Assembly (NCBI GenBank): GCA_021730635.1
Contig: JAJNNC010000011.1
Span: 62,001-126,000 of the forward strand
Direction of reading: 5' to 3'
DNA from: Catalimonadaceae bacterium JC749
GTDB taxonomy: Bacteria; Bacteroidota; Bacteroidia; Cytophagales; Cyclobacteriaceae
DNA length: 64,000 bases
A program made the translations under genes and the position numbers. A model generated the notes under the pieces. The model had not been told where the DNA came from. It saw only the letters and a program-made list of their open reading frames with translations, and did not search any database. Shown piece by piece: positions 1 to 10,900 of the stretch; positions within the stretch are counted from its first letter, which is position 1, and the number at the start of each line of letters is the position of its first letter.

Positions 1-451
1 GTTTTGTTTCTCAATAAGTTGCGGAGTGCAATGAGCAAATTATTCTTAATCATAACCTTGTATTTTGGCGAATATGGGGAGTGACAGCTGCGCCCTGTGC
101 CTTCCTCCATTGACCGGAATCAGTTAGGTAGCGTGATCCATCCTATGGAAGATACCATAAGCAGGGCAGAAGTAACAGAGATTTGCAGCTAAGTGCCGGA
201 ATTATGCAGGGAAAGGAAAAAACAGTTTGTCTATGAGCCTATGTAGTGCATCGTCAGGAAGACATCATGGGTGATAAGCAGTATGCTTATGTTCACTACG
301 ATCTCCACCAAGATAAACCTTTGCTGATTTTTGTTTCTGGGATTCAGGTAGGGGAGTACTCACCAAATTTAGTATTCAGCATCAGTAAAAATTCAAATTA
401 TTGTTTGTAGTTATATGGAAGGATGGCCATATTTGCGTCAACAATTCCCTT
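1..451. other. left-edge region without a recognised gene
   Basis: No protein family is recognisable in this stretch. It contains many stop codons in all frames. The only open frame of note runs 267-410 (47 codons from an ATG) and has no motif that I recognise. The final part should hold the promoter of the metal-efflux operon that begins at 452, but no convincing pair of Bacteroidota -33 (TTTG) and -7 (TAnnTTTG) boxes can be picked. Confidence 0.5.
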
Positions 452-835
452 ATGGCAAAGAGAGTTTCATATCTGTTGATTGTTTTTGCATTCCTGATTG
501 CCTTGAGTCATTCCATGGTTCCGCATTGCCATAACAATTTTTCTGCTCAGACCACGGTTCAGCTCTCTGAACAAGCACCCCCAAATACATTTTTAGCATT
601 TTTGCGTACTGTTTTTTCCGTTGATCTGGGCTTAAACCACCTTCAGGATTACAGAGGGCAGGATCATTCTCCGGATCCTTTACTGTTGACAGCCGTCTTT
701 GTCTTTTCTCTTTTTGAATTCACCCTGGGCCAGCCAGCAGTAAGCAATGAGTTCTCTACTGTCCAACCCGTTTTGCTGGCTACAACGGATGCTATTCTAA
801 CAGCAAAACCTCTCAGAGCCCCACCACAGGTTTAA
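452..835 (+). CDS. small exported or membrane-anchored protein heading the metal-efflux operon
   Basis: A 127-residue protein of no family I can name. The frame is open back to a TTG at 401, but the ATG at 452 is chosen because it gives a clean N-terminal signal segment (MAKRVSYLLIVFAFLIALSH). Just after it lies VPHCHNN, a His/Cys cluster that could bind metal. A second hydrophobic stretch, LLLTAVFVFSLFEFTLG, lies in the C-terminal half. The gene is on the same strand as the CzcA-type pump that starts 91 bases downstream and the adaptor after it. Small His-containing exported proteins are often found ahead of such pumps in Bacteroidota, so a periplasmic metal-handling role is a reasonable inference but not shown. 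Confidence 0.6.
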   Translation: MAKRVSYLLIVFAFLIALSHSMVPHCHNNFSAQTTVQLSEQAPPNTFLAFLRTVFSVDLGLNHLQDYRGQDHSPDPLLLTAVFVFSLFEFTLGQPAVSNEFSTVQPVLLATTDAILTAKPLRAPPQV

Positions 836-926
836 TATCATTCTTTCCTGTTTTTTTTGGAAGCAAACTACCTATCGAAGGCTTCCTCCGAATGATTATC
901 AAATCTAAAGGCTATCTGTTATTACA

Positions 927-3900
927 ATGTTTGAGAACATCATTTATTTTTCCATCAGGAATAAGCTGATTGTCTTTCTGCTTATTTTCCTGCTGATTGG
1001 TTTGGGGCTGTATTCTATGCAGCACATTCCTATCAATGCCATTCCGGATATCACCAACAACCAGGTTCAGGTGGTAACGGTATCTCCTTCCCTAGCTCCC
1101 CAGGAGGTAGAAAAGTTTATCACTTACCCTGTAGAAGTGGCTATGGCCAATATTCCGGACGTGATTGAAATCAGGTCTATTTCCCGCTATGGGTTGTCTG
1201 TTGTCACCATTGTTTTCAATGAAGACGTGCCCATGATGATAGCCAGGCAGTATGTGGGTGAACAAATCAATCTGGCAGCAGAAGAAATTCCGGAAGGGCT
1301 GGGCGTGCCTGAGTTGATGCCTATCACCACAGGATTGGGTGAAATATACCAGTATACGCTCGAAGTAGAAGAGGGGTATGAACAGCGCTATGACGCTATG
1401 GAACTTCGCAGCATCCAGGACTGGATTGTGAAAAGACAGCTCTCAGGACTTCCAGGTATTGTAGAAATCAGCAGTTTTGGAGGCTTTCTAAAACAGTACG
1501 AAGTCGCTATTGAGCCTGCCAGATTGCAGAGTTTCGGGCTGACGATTGCTGAAGTTTTCAGGGCGCTGGAGGCGAATAACCAAAATTCAGGAGGCAGTTA
1601 TATAGAGAAAAAAACCAATGCTTATTATATCCGGGCGGAAGGCCTGATCAGTCAGGTGCAGGATATTGAAAATATTGTAGTCACAGTCAGAAACGGTATT
1701 CCCGTGCTGGTACGGGACCTGGCGGTGGTTCAGTTTGGCCATGCCAAGCGCTTTGGCGCTATGACAAAGAACGGGCAGGGAGAGGCCGTAGGGGGCATTA
1801 CCCTGATGTTGAAAGGAGCCAACTCCTCACAGGCACTGGCGCATGTCCATCAACGGATCAGCCAGGTGCAGAAGTCGCTGCCGGAAGGGGTGTACATCGA
1901 ACCCTATCTGGACCGATCTGAGTTTGTGAGCCGTACAATTAACACGGTGAAGACCAATCTGATAGAAGGAGGATTGATCGTTATTTTTGTGCTTATCCTC
2001 TTATTAGGCAATTGGAGGGCAGGTCTGATCGTCGCTTCCATTATTCCCCTCTCCCTGCTGTTTGCCTTTATCATGATGAACTTATTCGGCGTTTCTGCCA
2101 ATCTGATGTCATTGGGCGCAGTAGACTTTGGTATTGTGGTAGATGGGGCTGTGATCATTGTGGAAGCTATTTTGCATGTGCTGTATACCCGGCATCTGGG
2201 CAAACATCTGCAGCAGGCAGACATGGATCGGATAGTAGGACAGGAAGCCTCTACCATATTCAAATCAGCAGCCTTTGGTGTACTCATCATCATCGTGGTA
2301 TTTATTCCCGTGATGACCCTGACCGGTACTGAAGGGAAAATGTTCCGCCCGATGGCACAAACGGTAAGTTTTGCCGTAATCGGGGCCTTGTTGTTATCAC
2401 TGACCTTTGTGCCCGTGATGGCAGCCCTGTTTCTAAAGAAAAAGATAGTGGCTAAAGAAAGCATCTCAGATAAGCTGATAGGATTTCTCCGGCGGATATA
2501 TCTGCCCGTTTTACAGCGAGCCCTACACTACAGAAAATCGGTAGTAAGTGTGGCTTTCACCTTATTTATCGCCAGTGTCTGGAGCTTTCTCTACCTGGGC
2601 GGAGAGTTTATCCCCACCCTGGAAGAGGGAGACCTTGCTATGCAGATGGCCATACCGCCGGGAAGCTCGCTGCAGGAAAGTGTGAAGACAGCCACCAAGG
2701 CAGAACAAATTCTGATGTCCCATTTTCCGGAAGTCAAACAGGTAGTCTCCAAAATAGGCACGGCAGAAGTGCCGACAGACCCTATGGCCATCGAAGACGG
2801 AGATATTATGATTATTCTGAAAGACAAAGAAGAATGGGTGAGTGCCTCCAGCCGTGAAGAATTAGTAGACAAAATGAAAAAGGAACTGGCCGTAGTGGCT
2901 GGTGCCAGTTTTAACTTCACACAACCCATACAGTTGCGTTTCAATGAACTGATGACGGGTGCCAAAACTGATATTGCCGTCAAGATATATGGTGAAGAGC
3001 TGGAGGAATTATACACGCAGGCTCATAAGGCTGCTGCTTTGATGGCAGGAATTCCGGGAGCCGCTGATATTAAAGTAGAGCAGATTGCCGGCCTTCCTCA
3101 ACTCATTGTACACTATGACCGCAGCAAAATCGCTCAGTTTGGTTTGAATATACAGGAACTCAATACGGTGATCCGTGCCGCTTATGCAGGGGAAACTGCC
3201 GGGGTTGTTTTTGAGGGAGAAAGAAAGTATGATCTGGTGGTGCGTTTGAATGAGGAAGGCAGAGAAAACGTAGACCTTCATCAGCTCCATATCAACACCC
3301 CGCAGGGCAGTACCATTCCTGTCAGTGAAGTGGCTCAGGTGGATTTTCAGGAAGGACCCATGCAGATCTCCCGGGATGATACCAAACGCCGGGTTGTCAT
3401 TGGAATCAATGTACGGAACCGGGATATTGAAAGCCTGGTGGAAGAAATACAGGCTATCCTGGATCAGAAGTTACCCTTACCCCCAGGGTATTATATCAGC
3501 TATGGCGGCGATTTTGAAAATCTACGGGCAGCCAAGCAGCGACTTAGTATTGCGGTTCCTATTGCATTGGGGCTTATTCTGCTGCTGCTCTATTTTACCT
3601 TCGGCTCTGTCAAATACGCGATCCTCATATTCACGGCAGTTCCCCTGTCGGCGATTGGTGGTATCGCTGCCTTATGGATCAGAGAAATGCCTTTTAGTAT
3701 TTCCGCCGGTGTTGGTTTTATCGCGCTGTTTGGAGTTGCTGTACTCAATGGTATCGTGCTGATCAGTTATTTTAACCATCTCAGAGAGGAAGGCGAAACA
3801 GACCTGGAGAAAGTAGTGATCACAGGAGGACTGGCCAGACTCAGACCGGTGATCATGACGGCCGCTGTTGCCTCACTGGGATTCCTGCCGATGGCCCTTT

Positions 3901-5300
3901 CTAACACAGCCGGTGCCGAGGTACAGAAACCACTGGCCACCGTAGTCATCGGTGGTTTGGTGACAGCCACACTGCTGACCCTGGTGGTGTTGCCGGTGCT
4001 TTATCTGCTGTTCAATCAGAGAGTACGTTTCAGCAAAGGACTTTTGTTCATCCCTGTATGTTTTCTTTTGCCTGTCCTGGGCAATGCCCAGCATAGTGAT
4101 GCCCAGCATGTTGATGCCCAGCATAGTGATGCCCAGCATGTTGATGCCCAGCATGGATCAGAGACTTTATCTTTAGAGACCGCTCTGGACATAGCCCTAC
4201 AGCAGCATCCGGAAGTGGAAAATGCCCGGCTGGAGATTGTGAAAGCTCAAAAGCAAAAGAAAGGTATTATTGATTTGCCGGGCACATCGTTTACTTACCA
4301 GTACGGGCAAATCAACTCCCCGTATAAAGACCCTTACCTGTCGGTCAGGCAAAGTCTGGGCTCACCACTGACTTTTGCTAAAAGAGGGAATTATCTTCAA
4401 CAGCAAATAGTGCTGCAGCAAACCCGGCTTACCCTGACCGAACAAATGCTGACCAGAGAAGTTACCTCTGCTTATTATCAGTGGCTCTACGAGCATAGTT
4501 ATCTGAAAGCACTGGAACGAGAGATTAGCTTCTATTCCGACTATTTTGACAAAGTACAGATACGATATGAGACCGGAGAGATTGATCTGCTGGATAAGAC
4601 CCTGGCCGAAGCTGAGCTAAGTGAATTAAAAAATGAGCAGGTTCTGCGTCAGGCCGCGCTTGAGATGGCAGAAAATCAGCTGAAAAAGCTGATGGTAACG
4701 GATACCTTTCCTTACCATGTGCCTACCGATACCTTACCCCGGCTTTCGCTGCCAACAGAGGAAGGGGGTGCCATCTCTGAGGATAATCTTTGGGTGCGAT
4801 TCAGCCAGCAACAGTTCAGGATGCAGCAGGCTAAAATCCAATGGGAAAAGGCCAGACTGTTTCCTGAAATATCCATTGGTTACTTTCACCAGCGTATCAG
4901 CGAGCAGGAAAGGACATGGCATCATCTGCAGGGATGGGAGGTGGGTATCTCTTTACCCCTGTGGTTTTTGCCCCAGCAGAGCCGGATCAGTGAAGCTAAA
5001 ATAGAGGAAGAGCAGGCAGCCAATGCTTTGGTACTACAGCGGAACAATGTGTCGGCAGCAGTAGATCAACTGCTCCTGCAGGTAGACCAGCTGCAAAAAC
5101 AGCTGGCTTATTACGAACACACCGCACTGCCTCAGGCAACCATTATTTTACAAACTGCTGCAGAGCAGTTTGACCAGGGAGAAGTAGACTATTTTAAATA
5201 CCTGCAAAGCCTGTCAGCGGCCACGCAAATCAAAATCAACCATTTGAAAAGCCTGAACGAGTATAACCAGGCACTGATTCTCTTAGCCTATTATTTATAA
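927..5300 (+). CDS. CzcA-type heavy-metal RND efflux pump fused to a TolC-like outer-membrane factor
   Basis: A 1457-residue fusion. Residues 1 to about 1035 are a complete HME-RND proton/metal antiporter. The fourth transmembrane helix carries DFGIVVDGAVIIVE with D400, D406 and E413, matching the acidic triad of CzcA-type divalent-cation pumps and unlike the CusA helix, which lacks the first Asp. Zn, Co, Ni or Cd is therefore a likelier substrate than Cu(I)/Ag(I). Residues about 1080-1457 are a TolC/CzcC-like outer-membrane channel with long helical segments. The join (about 1037-1055) looks like a signal peptide: basic RVRFSK, hydrophobic LLFIPVCFLLPVLG, then GNA/QH. A His-rich repeat follows. 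The adaptor gene lies 11 bases downstream. Fusions of this type are known in Bacteroidota. Whether the chain is cut into two proteins is open. Confidence 0.93.
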   Translation: MFENIIYFSIRNKLIVFLLIFLLIGLGLYSMQHIPINAIPDITNNQVQVVTVSPSLAPQEVEKFITYPVEVAMANIPDVIEIRSISRYGLSVVTIVFNEDVPMMIARQYVGEQINLAAEEIPEGLGVPELMPITTGLGEIYQYTLEVEEGYEQRYDAMELRSIQDWIVKRQLSGLPGIVEISSFGGFLKQYEVAIEPARLQSFGLTIAEVFRALEANNQNSGGSYIEKKTNAYYIRAEGLISQVQDIENIVVTVRNGIPVLVRDLAVVQFGHAKRFGAMTKNGQGEAVGGITLMLKGANSSQALAHVHQRISQVQKSLPEGVYIEPYLDRSEFVSRTINTVKTNLIEGGLIVIFVLILLLGNWRAGLIVASIIPLSLLFAFIMMNLFGVSANLMSLGAVDFGIVVDGAVIIVEAILHVLYTRHLGKHLQQADMDRIVGQEASTIFKSAAFGVLIIIVVFIPVMTLTGTEGKMFRPMAQTVSFAVIGALLLSLTFVPVMAALFLKKKIVAKESISDKLIGFLRRIYLPVLQRALHYRKSVVSVAFTLFIASVWSFLYLGGEFIPTLEEGDLAMQMAIPPGSSLQESVKTATKAEQILMSHFPEVKQVVSKIGTAEVPTDPMAIEDGDIMIILKDKEEWVSASSREELVDKMKKELAVVAGASFNFTQPIQLRFNELMTGAKTDIAVKIYGEELEELYTQAHKAAALMAGIPGAADIKVEQIAGLPQLIVHYDRSKIAQFGLNIQELNTVIRAAYAGETAGVVFEGERKYDLVVRLNEEGRENVDLHQLHINTPQGSTIPVSEVAQVDFQEGPMQISRDDTKRRVVIGINVRNRDIESLVEEIQAILDQKLPLPPGYYISYGGDFENLRAAKQRLSIAVPIALGLILLLLYFTFGSVKYAILIFTAVPLSAIGGIAALWIREMPFSISAGVGFIALFGVAVLNGIVLISYFNHLREEGETDLEKVVITGGLARLRPVIMTAAVASLGFLPMALSNTAGAEVQKPLATVVIGGLVTATLLTLVVLPVLYLLFNQRVRFSKGLLFIPVCFLLPVLGNAQHSDAQHVDAQHSDAQHVDAQHGSETLSLETALDIALQQHPEVENARLEIVKAQKQKKGIIDLPGTSFTYQYGQINSPYKDPYLSVRQSLGSPLTFAKRGNYLQQQIVLQQTRLTLTEQMLTREVTSAYYQWLYEHSYLKALEREISFYSDYFDKVQIRYETGEIDLLDKTLAEAELSELKNEQVLRQAALEMAENQLKKLMVTDTFPYHVPTDTLPRLSLPTEEGGAISEDNLWVRFSQQQFRMQQAKIQWEKARLFPEISIGYFHQRISEQERTWHHLQGWEVGISLPLWFLPQQSRISEAKIEEEQAANALVLQRNNVSAAVDQLLLQVDQLQKQLAYYEHTALPQATIILQTAAEQFDQGEVDYFKYLQSLSAATQIKINHLKSLNEYNQALILLAYYL
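4086..4154 (+). repeat. 15-base in-frame tandem repeat encoding Ala-Gln-His units
   Basis: Five copies of GCCCAGCAT at an exact 15-base period, separated by alternating AGTGAT and GTTGAT, so the sequence also reads as a 30-base unit repeated twice plus a partial copy. It is in frame in the pump fusion and encodes AQH-S-D-AQH-V-D and so on, residues 1054-1076, directly after the signal-peptide-like segment that joins pump and channel. It gives five closely spaced histidines in what should be the periplasm. The near identity of the units suggests recent expansion by slippage. Confidence 0.9.
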
Positions 5301-5311
5301 CTTCTGAAGCC

Positions 5312-6442
5312 ATGAAAAAAAATCTTTATATCATTTTTCTTTTACTGGGTATAGCCTGTCAGCAGGCTGTTGAACAGGATGATACCTATGAAAGTCAGGA
5401 TCATTCGGTTGAAGCACAACAGGAATCTGTCTCTTTGAATCAGGAAAAATTAGAGCTGGCAGACATCAGGGTTGGCAAAATAAAAATGGATGTGGTCTCT
5501 GAATCTGTAACCTGTAATGGCACCATCACTGCGCCCCCTGATAAGTTGATTACGGTGAGTGCGCCTATGGGTGGCTTTGTTTCCTATACAAAATATTTGC
5601 CGGGCGATTATGTCAGGAAAGGAATGCTGCTGGTAAAGCTGAAGCATCCGGAATATATAGCCCTACAGCAACAATACCTGGATACCCAAAGCCAGCTTGA
5701 ATATGCCAGGCAGGATTATGAAAGACAGCGCATGCTGGCGGATCAGGAGGCCGTTTCCCAAAAAAAACGGCAGCAAGCGACTGCTACCTATCAATCACTG
5801 CAGGCAAAACGCCAGGGGCTTGAAGCGCAGTTAGAGTTTATAGGCATAAGTCCACAGGATCTGGTTTCTAAAGGGATACAATCCGAGATCAGTTTATACG
5901 CACCTATCACCGGTTATGTAACCGAGGCCCATGGTAACCTGGGGCGTTTTGTCAACAGTGAAGCACCCCTGTATGAAATCCTGGACAAAGCTCACTTACA
6001 CCTGGAGCTCAACGTTTACGAAAAAGATGTGGATAAAATTCAGGTAGGCCAGCAGGTGCAGTTTTATCTTAATGAAAATCCTGATCGAAAGTATGAAGGT
6101 ACGGTCAAACTGATTGGACAAAAAATGGAACCCGAGACGAAAACTTTTGACTTGCATGTGGACATGGTGAGCCCGCCGGACTTTTTGAAATTGGGGATGT
6201 ATGCCCGTGCACAGGTTTTGTTACTTTCCGATAGTGTGGCGACACTTCCTTCAGAAGCCTTTGTGCGCGAAGGAGATCAGTTTTTTGTCTTTGTCAAAGA
6301 CAAGAATGCATTCAGAAAAACGGAGGTGCAAACCGGCGCCCAGTGGGAAAATCTGGTAGAAATTAAAAACCCACAGCCGCTGTTGGATTCGCTGCTGGTG
6401 GTAGATGGAGCTTATTACCTGAATGCGGAAATGGCAAATTAA
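5312..6442 (+). CDS. RND efflux periplasmic adaptor (membrane fusion) lipoprotein, CzcB/CusB type
   Basis: A 376-residue protein that should link the inner-membrane pump to the outer-membrane channel. The N-terminus MKKNLYIIFLLLGIAC is a lipoprotein signal with Cys16 as the lipidated residue. Then come a lipoyl/barrel half (around VSAPMGGFVSYTKYLPGDYV), a coiled hairpin (QQQYLDTQSQLEYARQDYER and following), the second lipoyl half (LYAPITGYVTEAHGNLGRFV), a beta-barrel domain (LHLELNVYEKDVDKI) and a membrane-proximal end. This order is standard for HlyD/CzcB-type adaptors. It starts 11 bases after the pump fusion stops, so the two are surely co-transcribed. Only three genes are needed for the whole tripartite system because the channel is fused to the pump. 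Confidence 0.92.
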   Translation: MKKNLYIIFLLLGIACQQAVEQDDTYESQDHSVEAQQESVSLNQEKLELADIRVGKIKMDVVSESVTCNGTITAPPDKLITVSAPMGGFVSYTKYLPGDYVRKGMLLVKLKHPEYIALQQQYLDTQSQLEYARQDYERQRMLADQEAVSQKKRQQATATYQSLQAKRQGLEAQLEFIGISPQDLVSKGIQSEISLYAPITGYVTEAHGNLGRFVNSEAPLYEILDKAHLHLELNVYEKDVDKIQVGQQVQFYLNENPDRKYEGTVKLIGQKMEPETKTFDLHVDMVSPPDFLKLGMYARAQVLLLSDSVATLPSEAFVREGDQFFVFVKDKNAFRKTEVQTGAQWENLVEIKNPQPLLDSLLVVDGAYYLNAEMAN

Positions 6443-6517
6443 AGCGATGATGGAAGCACTAACTTAGATGGCCTTAGCGAATAGGGGCAGGAAGGAATCT
6501 CAAGAAGCGATGAGCAG

Positions 6518-7645
6518 TTATGGATGACTAAAGTGGACAATAAATTCACTACCCTGATCCGGTTGGCTCTTTACATCTATCCAGCCTCCGCTGTTCTCTA
6601 TGATTCTCTTGATCATATACAGCCCTATGCCTGTGCCCTCCACATGGCTATGAAATCTTTTGAAAATAGTAAACAGCTTCTCCTGTTGCTCCTTCTTCAG
6701 GCCAAGCCCATTATCTTTCACCGATAAGGCTACATGCCCTTCTGTGGTGTAGGTGTTCATCTTGATTTTAACAGGTCTATCGGGTGAACGATATTTAATG
6801 GCATTGCTGATCAGGTTATATAGGATACTTTTCAGCCCGATTCTGCTAAACGTCAAGGTTGCAACACCAAAATGCTCCTCTATCTCTGCATCAGCTTCCG
6901 CGATCTGCATCTCAATATCCCTTTTCACCTCCTTGACAAGTTCATGCAATGAGATTTCTTCAGCGATCTCTTCCAGCCCTTTTTGTATTTTGGTTACTTC
7001 GGTCAGATCCCCAATGGTTTTTTTGAGCCTCAGCAAAGAGGTGTTCATGAGATGGATGATCTTCGTTTCATCCGATGTTACTTTTTGCTCTACTTTTTGG
7101 TTGAGCAAGGTAAGCAGGCCTTCCAGGTTGGTAATGGGAGATTTTAAGTCATGAGAGGCTGTATAGATGAAATTATCCAGATCGGTATTGATACGGAGTA
7201 GCTCTTTATTCTTCCTCATCAGCTCATCATTTCTGAGCCTTTCTGTCAGATCGCGCGTTACCTTGGAAAAACCAATATGTTTTCCATCTTTATAGACAGG
7301 GGTGATGATCACATTGGCCCAGAAGGTAGAGCCATCTTTCTTGACCCGCCAGCCTTCGTCTTCAAATCTTCCCACCTTCACGGCTTGTTTCAATTCATAG
7401 GCTGGGAAATCTTCGTCTATAGCTTGTTTCAAATAAAAGGTGGAGAAATGTTTTCCTATAATTTCTTTTGCGCTATACCCCTTTATCCTTTCAGCTCCTT
7501 TGTTCCAGGTTTTGACTCTACCCTTGGCATCCAACATAAAAATGGCATAGTCATATACGCTCTCAACCAGTAGTTTATAAATGTCTTCACTTTCATCCGG
7601 TAATTTTGTGGTCTGCTTTAAAAAATTTTTGTTGTTAGAAGACAT
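6518..7645 (-). CDS. cytoplasmic PAS-domain sensor histidine kinase
   Basis: A 375-residue kinase with no membrane segment or signal peptide. A PAS domain occupies about residues 20-140 (YAIFMLDAKGRVKTWNKGAE, then GFSKVTRDLTER as its PAC end). The HisKA helix carries the phospho-acceptor H165 in YTASHDLKSP. The ATPase domain shows the N box (LYNLISNAIKYRS), G1 (DNGLGL), F box (FKRFH) and G2 (GTGIGLYMIKRII). No response regulator gene is adjacent, so it is an orphan kinase here. It converges on the metal-efflux operon, with 75 bases between the two stops. The PAS ligand is unknown. Confidence 0.93.
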   Translation of the reverse strand: MSSNNKNFLKQTTKLPDESEDIYKLLVESVYDYAIFMLDAKGRVKTWNKGAERIKGYSAKEIIGKHFSTFYLKQAIDEDFPAYELKQAVKVGRFEDEGWRVKKDGSTFWANVIITPVYKDGKHIGFSKVTRDLTERLRNDELMRKNKELLRINTDLDNFIYTASHDLKSPITNLEGLLTLLNQKVEQKVTSDETKIIHLMNTSLLRLKKTIGDLTEVTKIQKGLEEIAEEISLHELVKEVKRDIEMQIAEADAEIEEHFGVATLTFSRIGLKSILYNLISNAIKYRSPDRPVKIKMNTYTTEGHVALSVKDNGLGLKKEQQEKLFTIFKRFHSHVEGTGIGLYMIKRIIENSGGWIDVKSQPDQGSEFIVHFSHP

Positions 7646-7970
7646 ATGCGTGGGAATAGGGATGTCAATACAAAAAATAAAAGCAATATAATCAATTAAA
7701 TGGAAGGGAATCTACTAACAGCTCTATTGTCAATAATTAATAGTTGAATAAGATAGCTGCTTGCTTATAGCTCAATATGGCTCAAGCCAGTGCTAATAAA
7801 TCTTTATAAATGGTCTTCCGGCTATCGCTTCTTTACCTATCAGGATTTCGTTCAGGAAAGGTACAGGCTTCATCTTTTACTCCAACAGCTTGTCAGTGTT
7901 CCCTAAGGTTAAAGATAAAAAATTAAATCTACTCCATCTAACTATTCTGCCCTCCATCTCCTTTTATGTT
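7646..7970. other. intergenic region between the surface protein and the histidine kinase
   Basis: 325 bases, AT-rich near the kinase start. Both flanking genes are on the minus strand. No recognisable gene, hairpin with a T run, or convincing promoter was found. Confidence 0.5.
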
Positions 7971-10900
7971 TTATTCTTTTATAATAGTCTTTACAACCTT
8001 ATCTCCTCTGTAAATAATTTCTAACAGATAGATACCGGAAGGAAGGTGGCTAACATCCAGTACAAACTGATTCGCATCCTCCCGATTAATATTTAGTCTG
8101 CATTTTCTTCCGCTCAGTTCATACAGGGCCATATGAGGGGCTATACCTGCCAGATCGGTCTCAAAATACAGCATTATTTTTTCTTTGGTTGGATTAGGAT
8201 ACAGGTATACAGACTTATCCACCCCAGCTACCATCACACTGATTACTTCAGAATAAGTGTACTGTCCGTCAAAATCCACTTGTTTCAACCGGTAATAAGA
8301 AGCGCCCAGGAGTGGATGGTAATCATAGGATTTATATTCTTTTCTACTGGTAGAATGTCCGGCACCTTTTATTCGTTGGATGGGCTCAAAATCCAGTCCG
8401 TTCTCACTTCTTTCAATGATGAAATAATCATTGTTGGTTTCGGATAGCGTGGCCCAGTTAAATTCCACCTTATGATTGATGGCATCTCCCTTAAAATACA
8501 GCAGAGAAATGGGTAGAGGTGTATTATGAGCATCTGAATGAGCTACAAAACTGGAGAAACCGTCGACCCCCAGGGTAAATACCTTCCCGGTACTGCCAAA
8601 CGAATGTACGGCAGGTTTCAGCAGGGATCTTGTGCCCCCTGAAACCAATGGGTCAAGGTTATTGATGCCTCCTACTTTGGTAAAATAGATATTTTCCTGG
8701 TTGAAATCATCATTACTCAACAGTGTATCAATGATGCCTGATAACAAAGCCTGGATAAACAAAGCGGTCGTCTCCTGATTCCGTGCATAGAAACGAATGT
8801 ATACTTTCTCGCCGCTTGGCTGATTGGTGGGAGTAATCCACCAGTTACGGCCCAGCAGAAAGTGTGTGCCATCGGTGCGAATGGGCAGTAAGTCTGATAT
8901 GATCCGAATCCCATAACAGGTAGCGCCCAGATCGTTGCCAACCGGATTGATGGAGAAAACAAGGTTGCCATTCTGGTCTAATACATTGATCCACCGATGA
9001 CCACTGATATCCACACAGCTACCTCCGGCAATGGTAAAATCGGCATTCAGGTTTCTGATGGAAAGGTTTGTCGGCAAGGCAGGACTTGCTATATTGAAAG
9101 GATCGGTATAGGTAATGGCTTCAATATAATCCGGAATCCCATCGCCATCGGTATCTAATTCCTTATCTACCGAACCAGTAGCGCCACCTGCCAAGATAGT
9201 GACTTCCATCGCATAGGAAACACCATTGCCATCTCCATCAATGCCCCCCAGCACTACCGGGTGGTTTGCGTTATTAGGATTGCTGTTGTTGATAATCTCC
9301 AGGAAGTCGGGTACACCATCTCCATCTTTGTCAGAAGTAAAGGAGGCATTAGCAGTACCACCATGCTGGGCAATCAGGTTTTCCAGCGCATTTTGTAAGC
9401 CGTCACCATCCGAATCCTGGGCTCCGTTGGCGTATGGCGATTGGGCATTAAAAGGATTGCTTCCGTTTTTGACTTCAATCCAGTCAGGAATGCCATCTCC
9501 GTCTGTGTCGGTATAGCGAGTAATAGGGCCTGTGGCTCCGTTGCTGATTAATATTTTTTCCAGCGCATCGGATATGCCATCGTTATTAATACCCGTATTG
9601 CTGTTGGTATCCGTATAAGGACTGCCTCCGCTCACGGGCGCATTACCATTGTTAGGATTGGTGCCGTAGGCAATTTCAAAATAGTTTGGAATACCATCCA
9701 TATCGGTATCACTCACCAGATCGATGGCGGTACCCAGACTAAAGTAATTAATGCCATTTAGATTTACACTGGTAAAGGTCAGTATCTCTCCACTCCAGGA
9801 AGTGGGCGTTTGCAGGCGGGTAATGCCGTCTGTGAAATCACTGTTGGCATCTAAAATCAGCGAAAAGTCCTGAATGGTCTTCGTACTGTATCCCAAGCCG
9901 GATAAGTCGAAGCTCAGTGTAACCGTGCCAGGGGAATTGGTGGTTTGTACTGCCCACTTTCTGGCAACCCGGGCCCCTACATCAACGGGAATGCCGGTGG
10001 TGGTGGAAGTCATGACACCTCCATCATTACCCATGACCAGAAAGTCCTGATGGTTGAGGCTGCTGGCATGGCTGACCGTCAACACCGCATTCGTATTAAC
10101 GCTGCTGGAAGAAGTTTGCAGAAAATCGTAGCCGGCATAGGCAGCGATACCGATGACATCATTGGTATAACCTGAAAAGGTGGTGGTGTTAAAAACTATC
10201 GTTCCATCAATAGTATAATGGCTACTGGGATTCAGCGTAATTCCGTATTTTAAGGCCAGATAGCTCTCAATGTTACGTTTTTCAGCACTGCTTTGTGTGG
10301 ACGAGAAACTTAACACTTCGCTGATGGTGCCATTGAAAGCCCCGGCACTGGTAAAACTGTTCCCCAAACTGTAGTGGCGGTTGTCTAGGTTCACAAAGGT
10401 AGAGGCTGTAGACAACGTTTGTGCATAGGCATTGGCAGATAAAGATTGCGGGGTGGCTCCATTATTGCTACTGGCATTGAAAATGGTAGGCGTACTGAAA
10501 GAAGCAGACCCCCGTAAGGCAGCACGATGAGTACTTCTACGTAAATGTGTTAGTACTTCGTCGCTCCAGTTGGATACTGATTTTCCTAAGGCCAGCCCAC
10601 TAACTTGACTTGTTTCAAAGCCTATTAAATAACCGGCGTTGCTGGCACTGCTGTAGGTTACATGAGGGGCTGCCACGATAATATATTCCCGTGTGTAAAG
10701 ACCAGCCGTTCCCTGGAGCGAATACGTGCTGACATCCAAAGCTTCATGCCCGTTCACAGCGTTGGAAACCAGGGTAGGTCCTGTGCCTGAACGTGTGGCA
10801 TGATTTCCCGAACCACTCTGGTCGGCCCAGTCGGTTACTTCCGAGCCACTGAGGGTAAGGCCTTTGTCGGCACGCAACCAAAGCGAATTGTTCTGGCCGA

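Noticed and set aside
267-410. 47-codon open frame at the left edge
   Set aside because: Too short, overlaps the next gene's leader and has no recognisable feature.
397-412. A 16-base exact match (ATTATTGTTTGTAGTT) between 397-412 and 43854-43869, upstream of the metal-efflux and sigma genes
   Set aside because: One 16-base match is expected about every second time by chance in 64 kb, more so in AT-rich sequence, and the flanks do not match.
9070-9720. Regularly spaced repeated DNA resembling a repeat array
   Set aside because: It encodes Asp-rich DTDGDGIPD-type protein repeats in one frame, the units vary in length and sequence, and there are no spacers, so it is not a CRISPR array.
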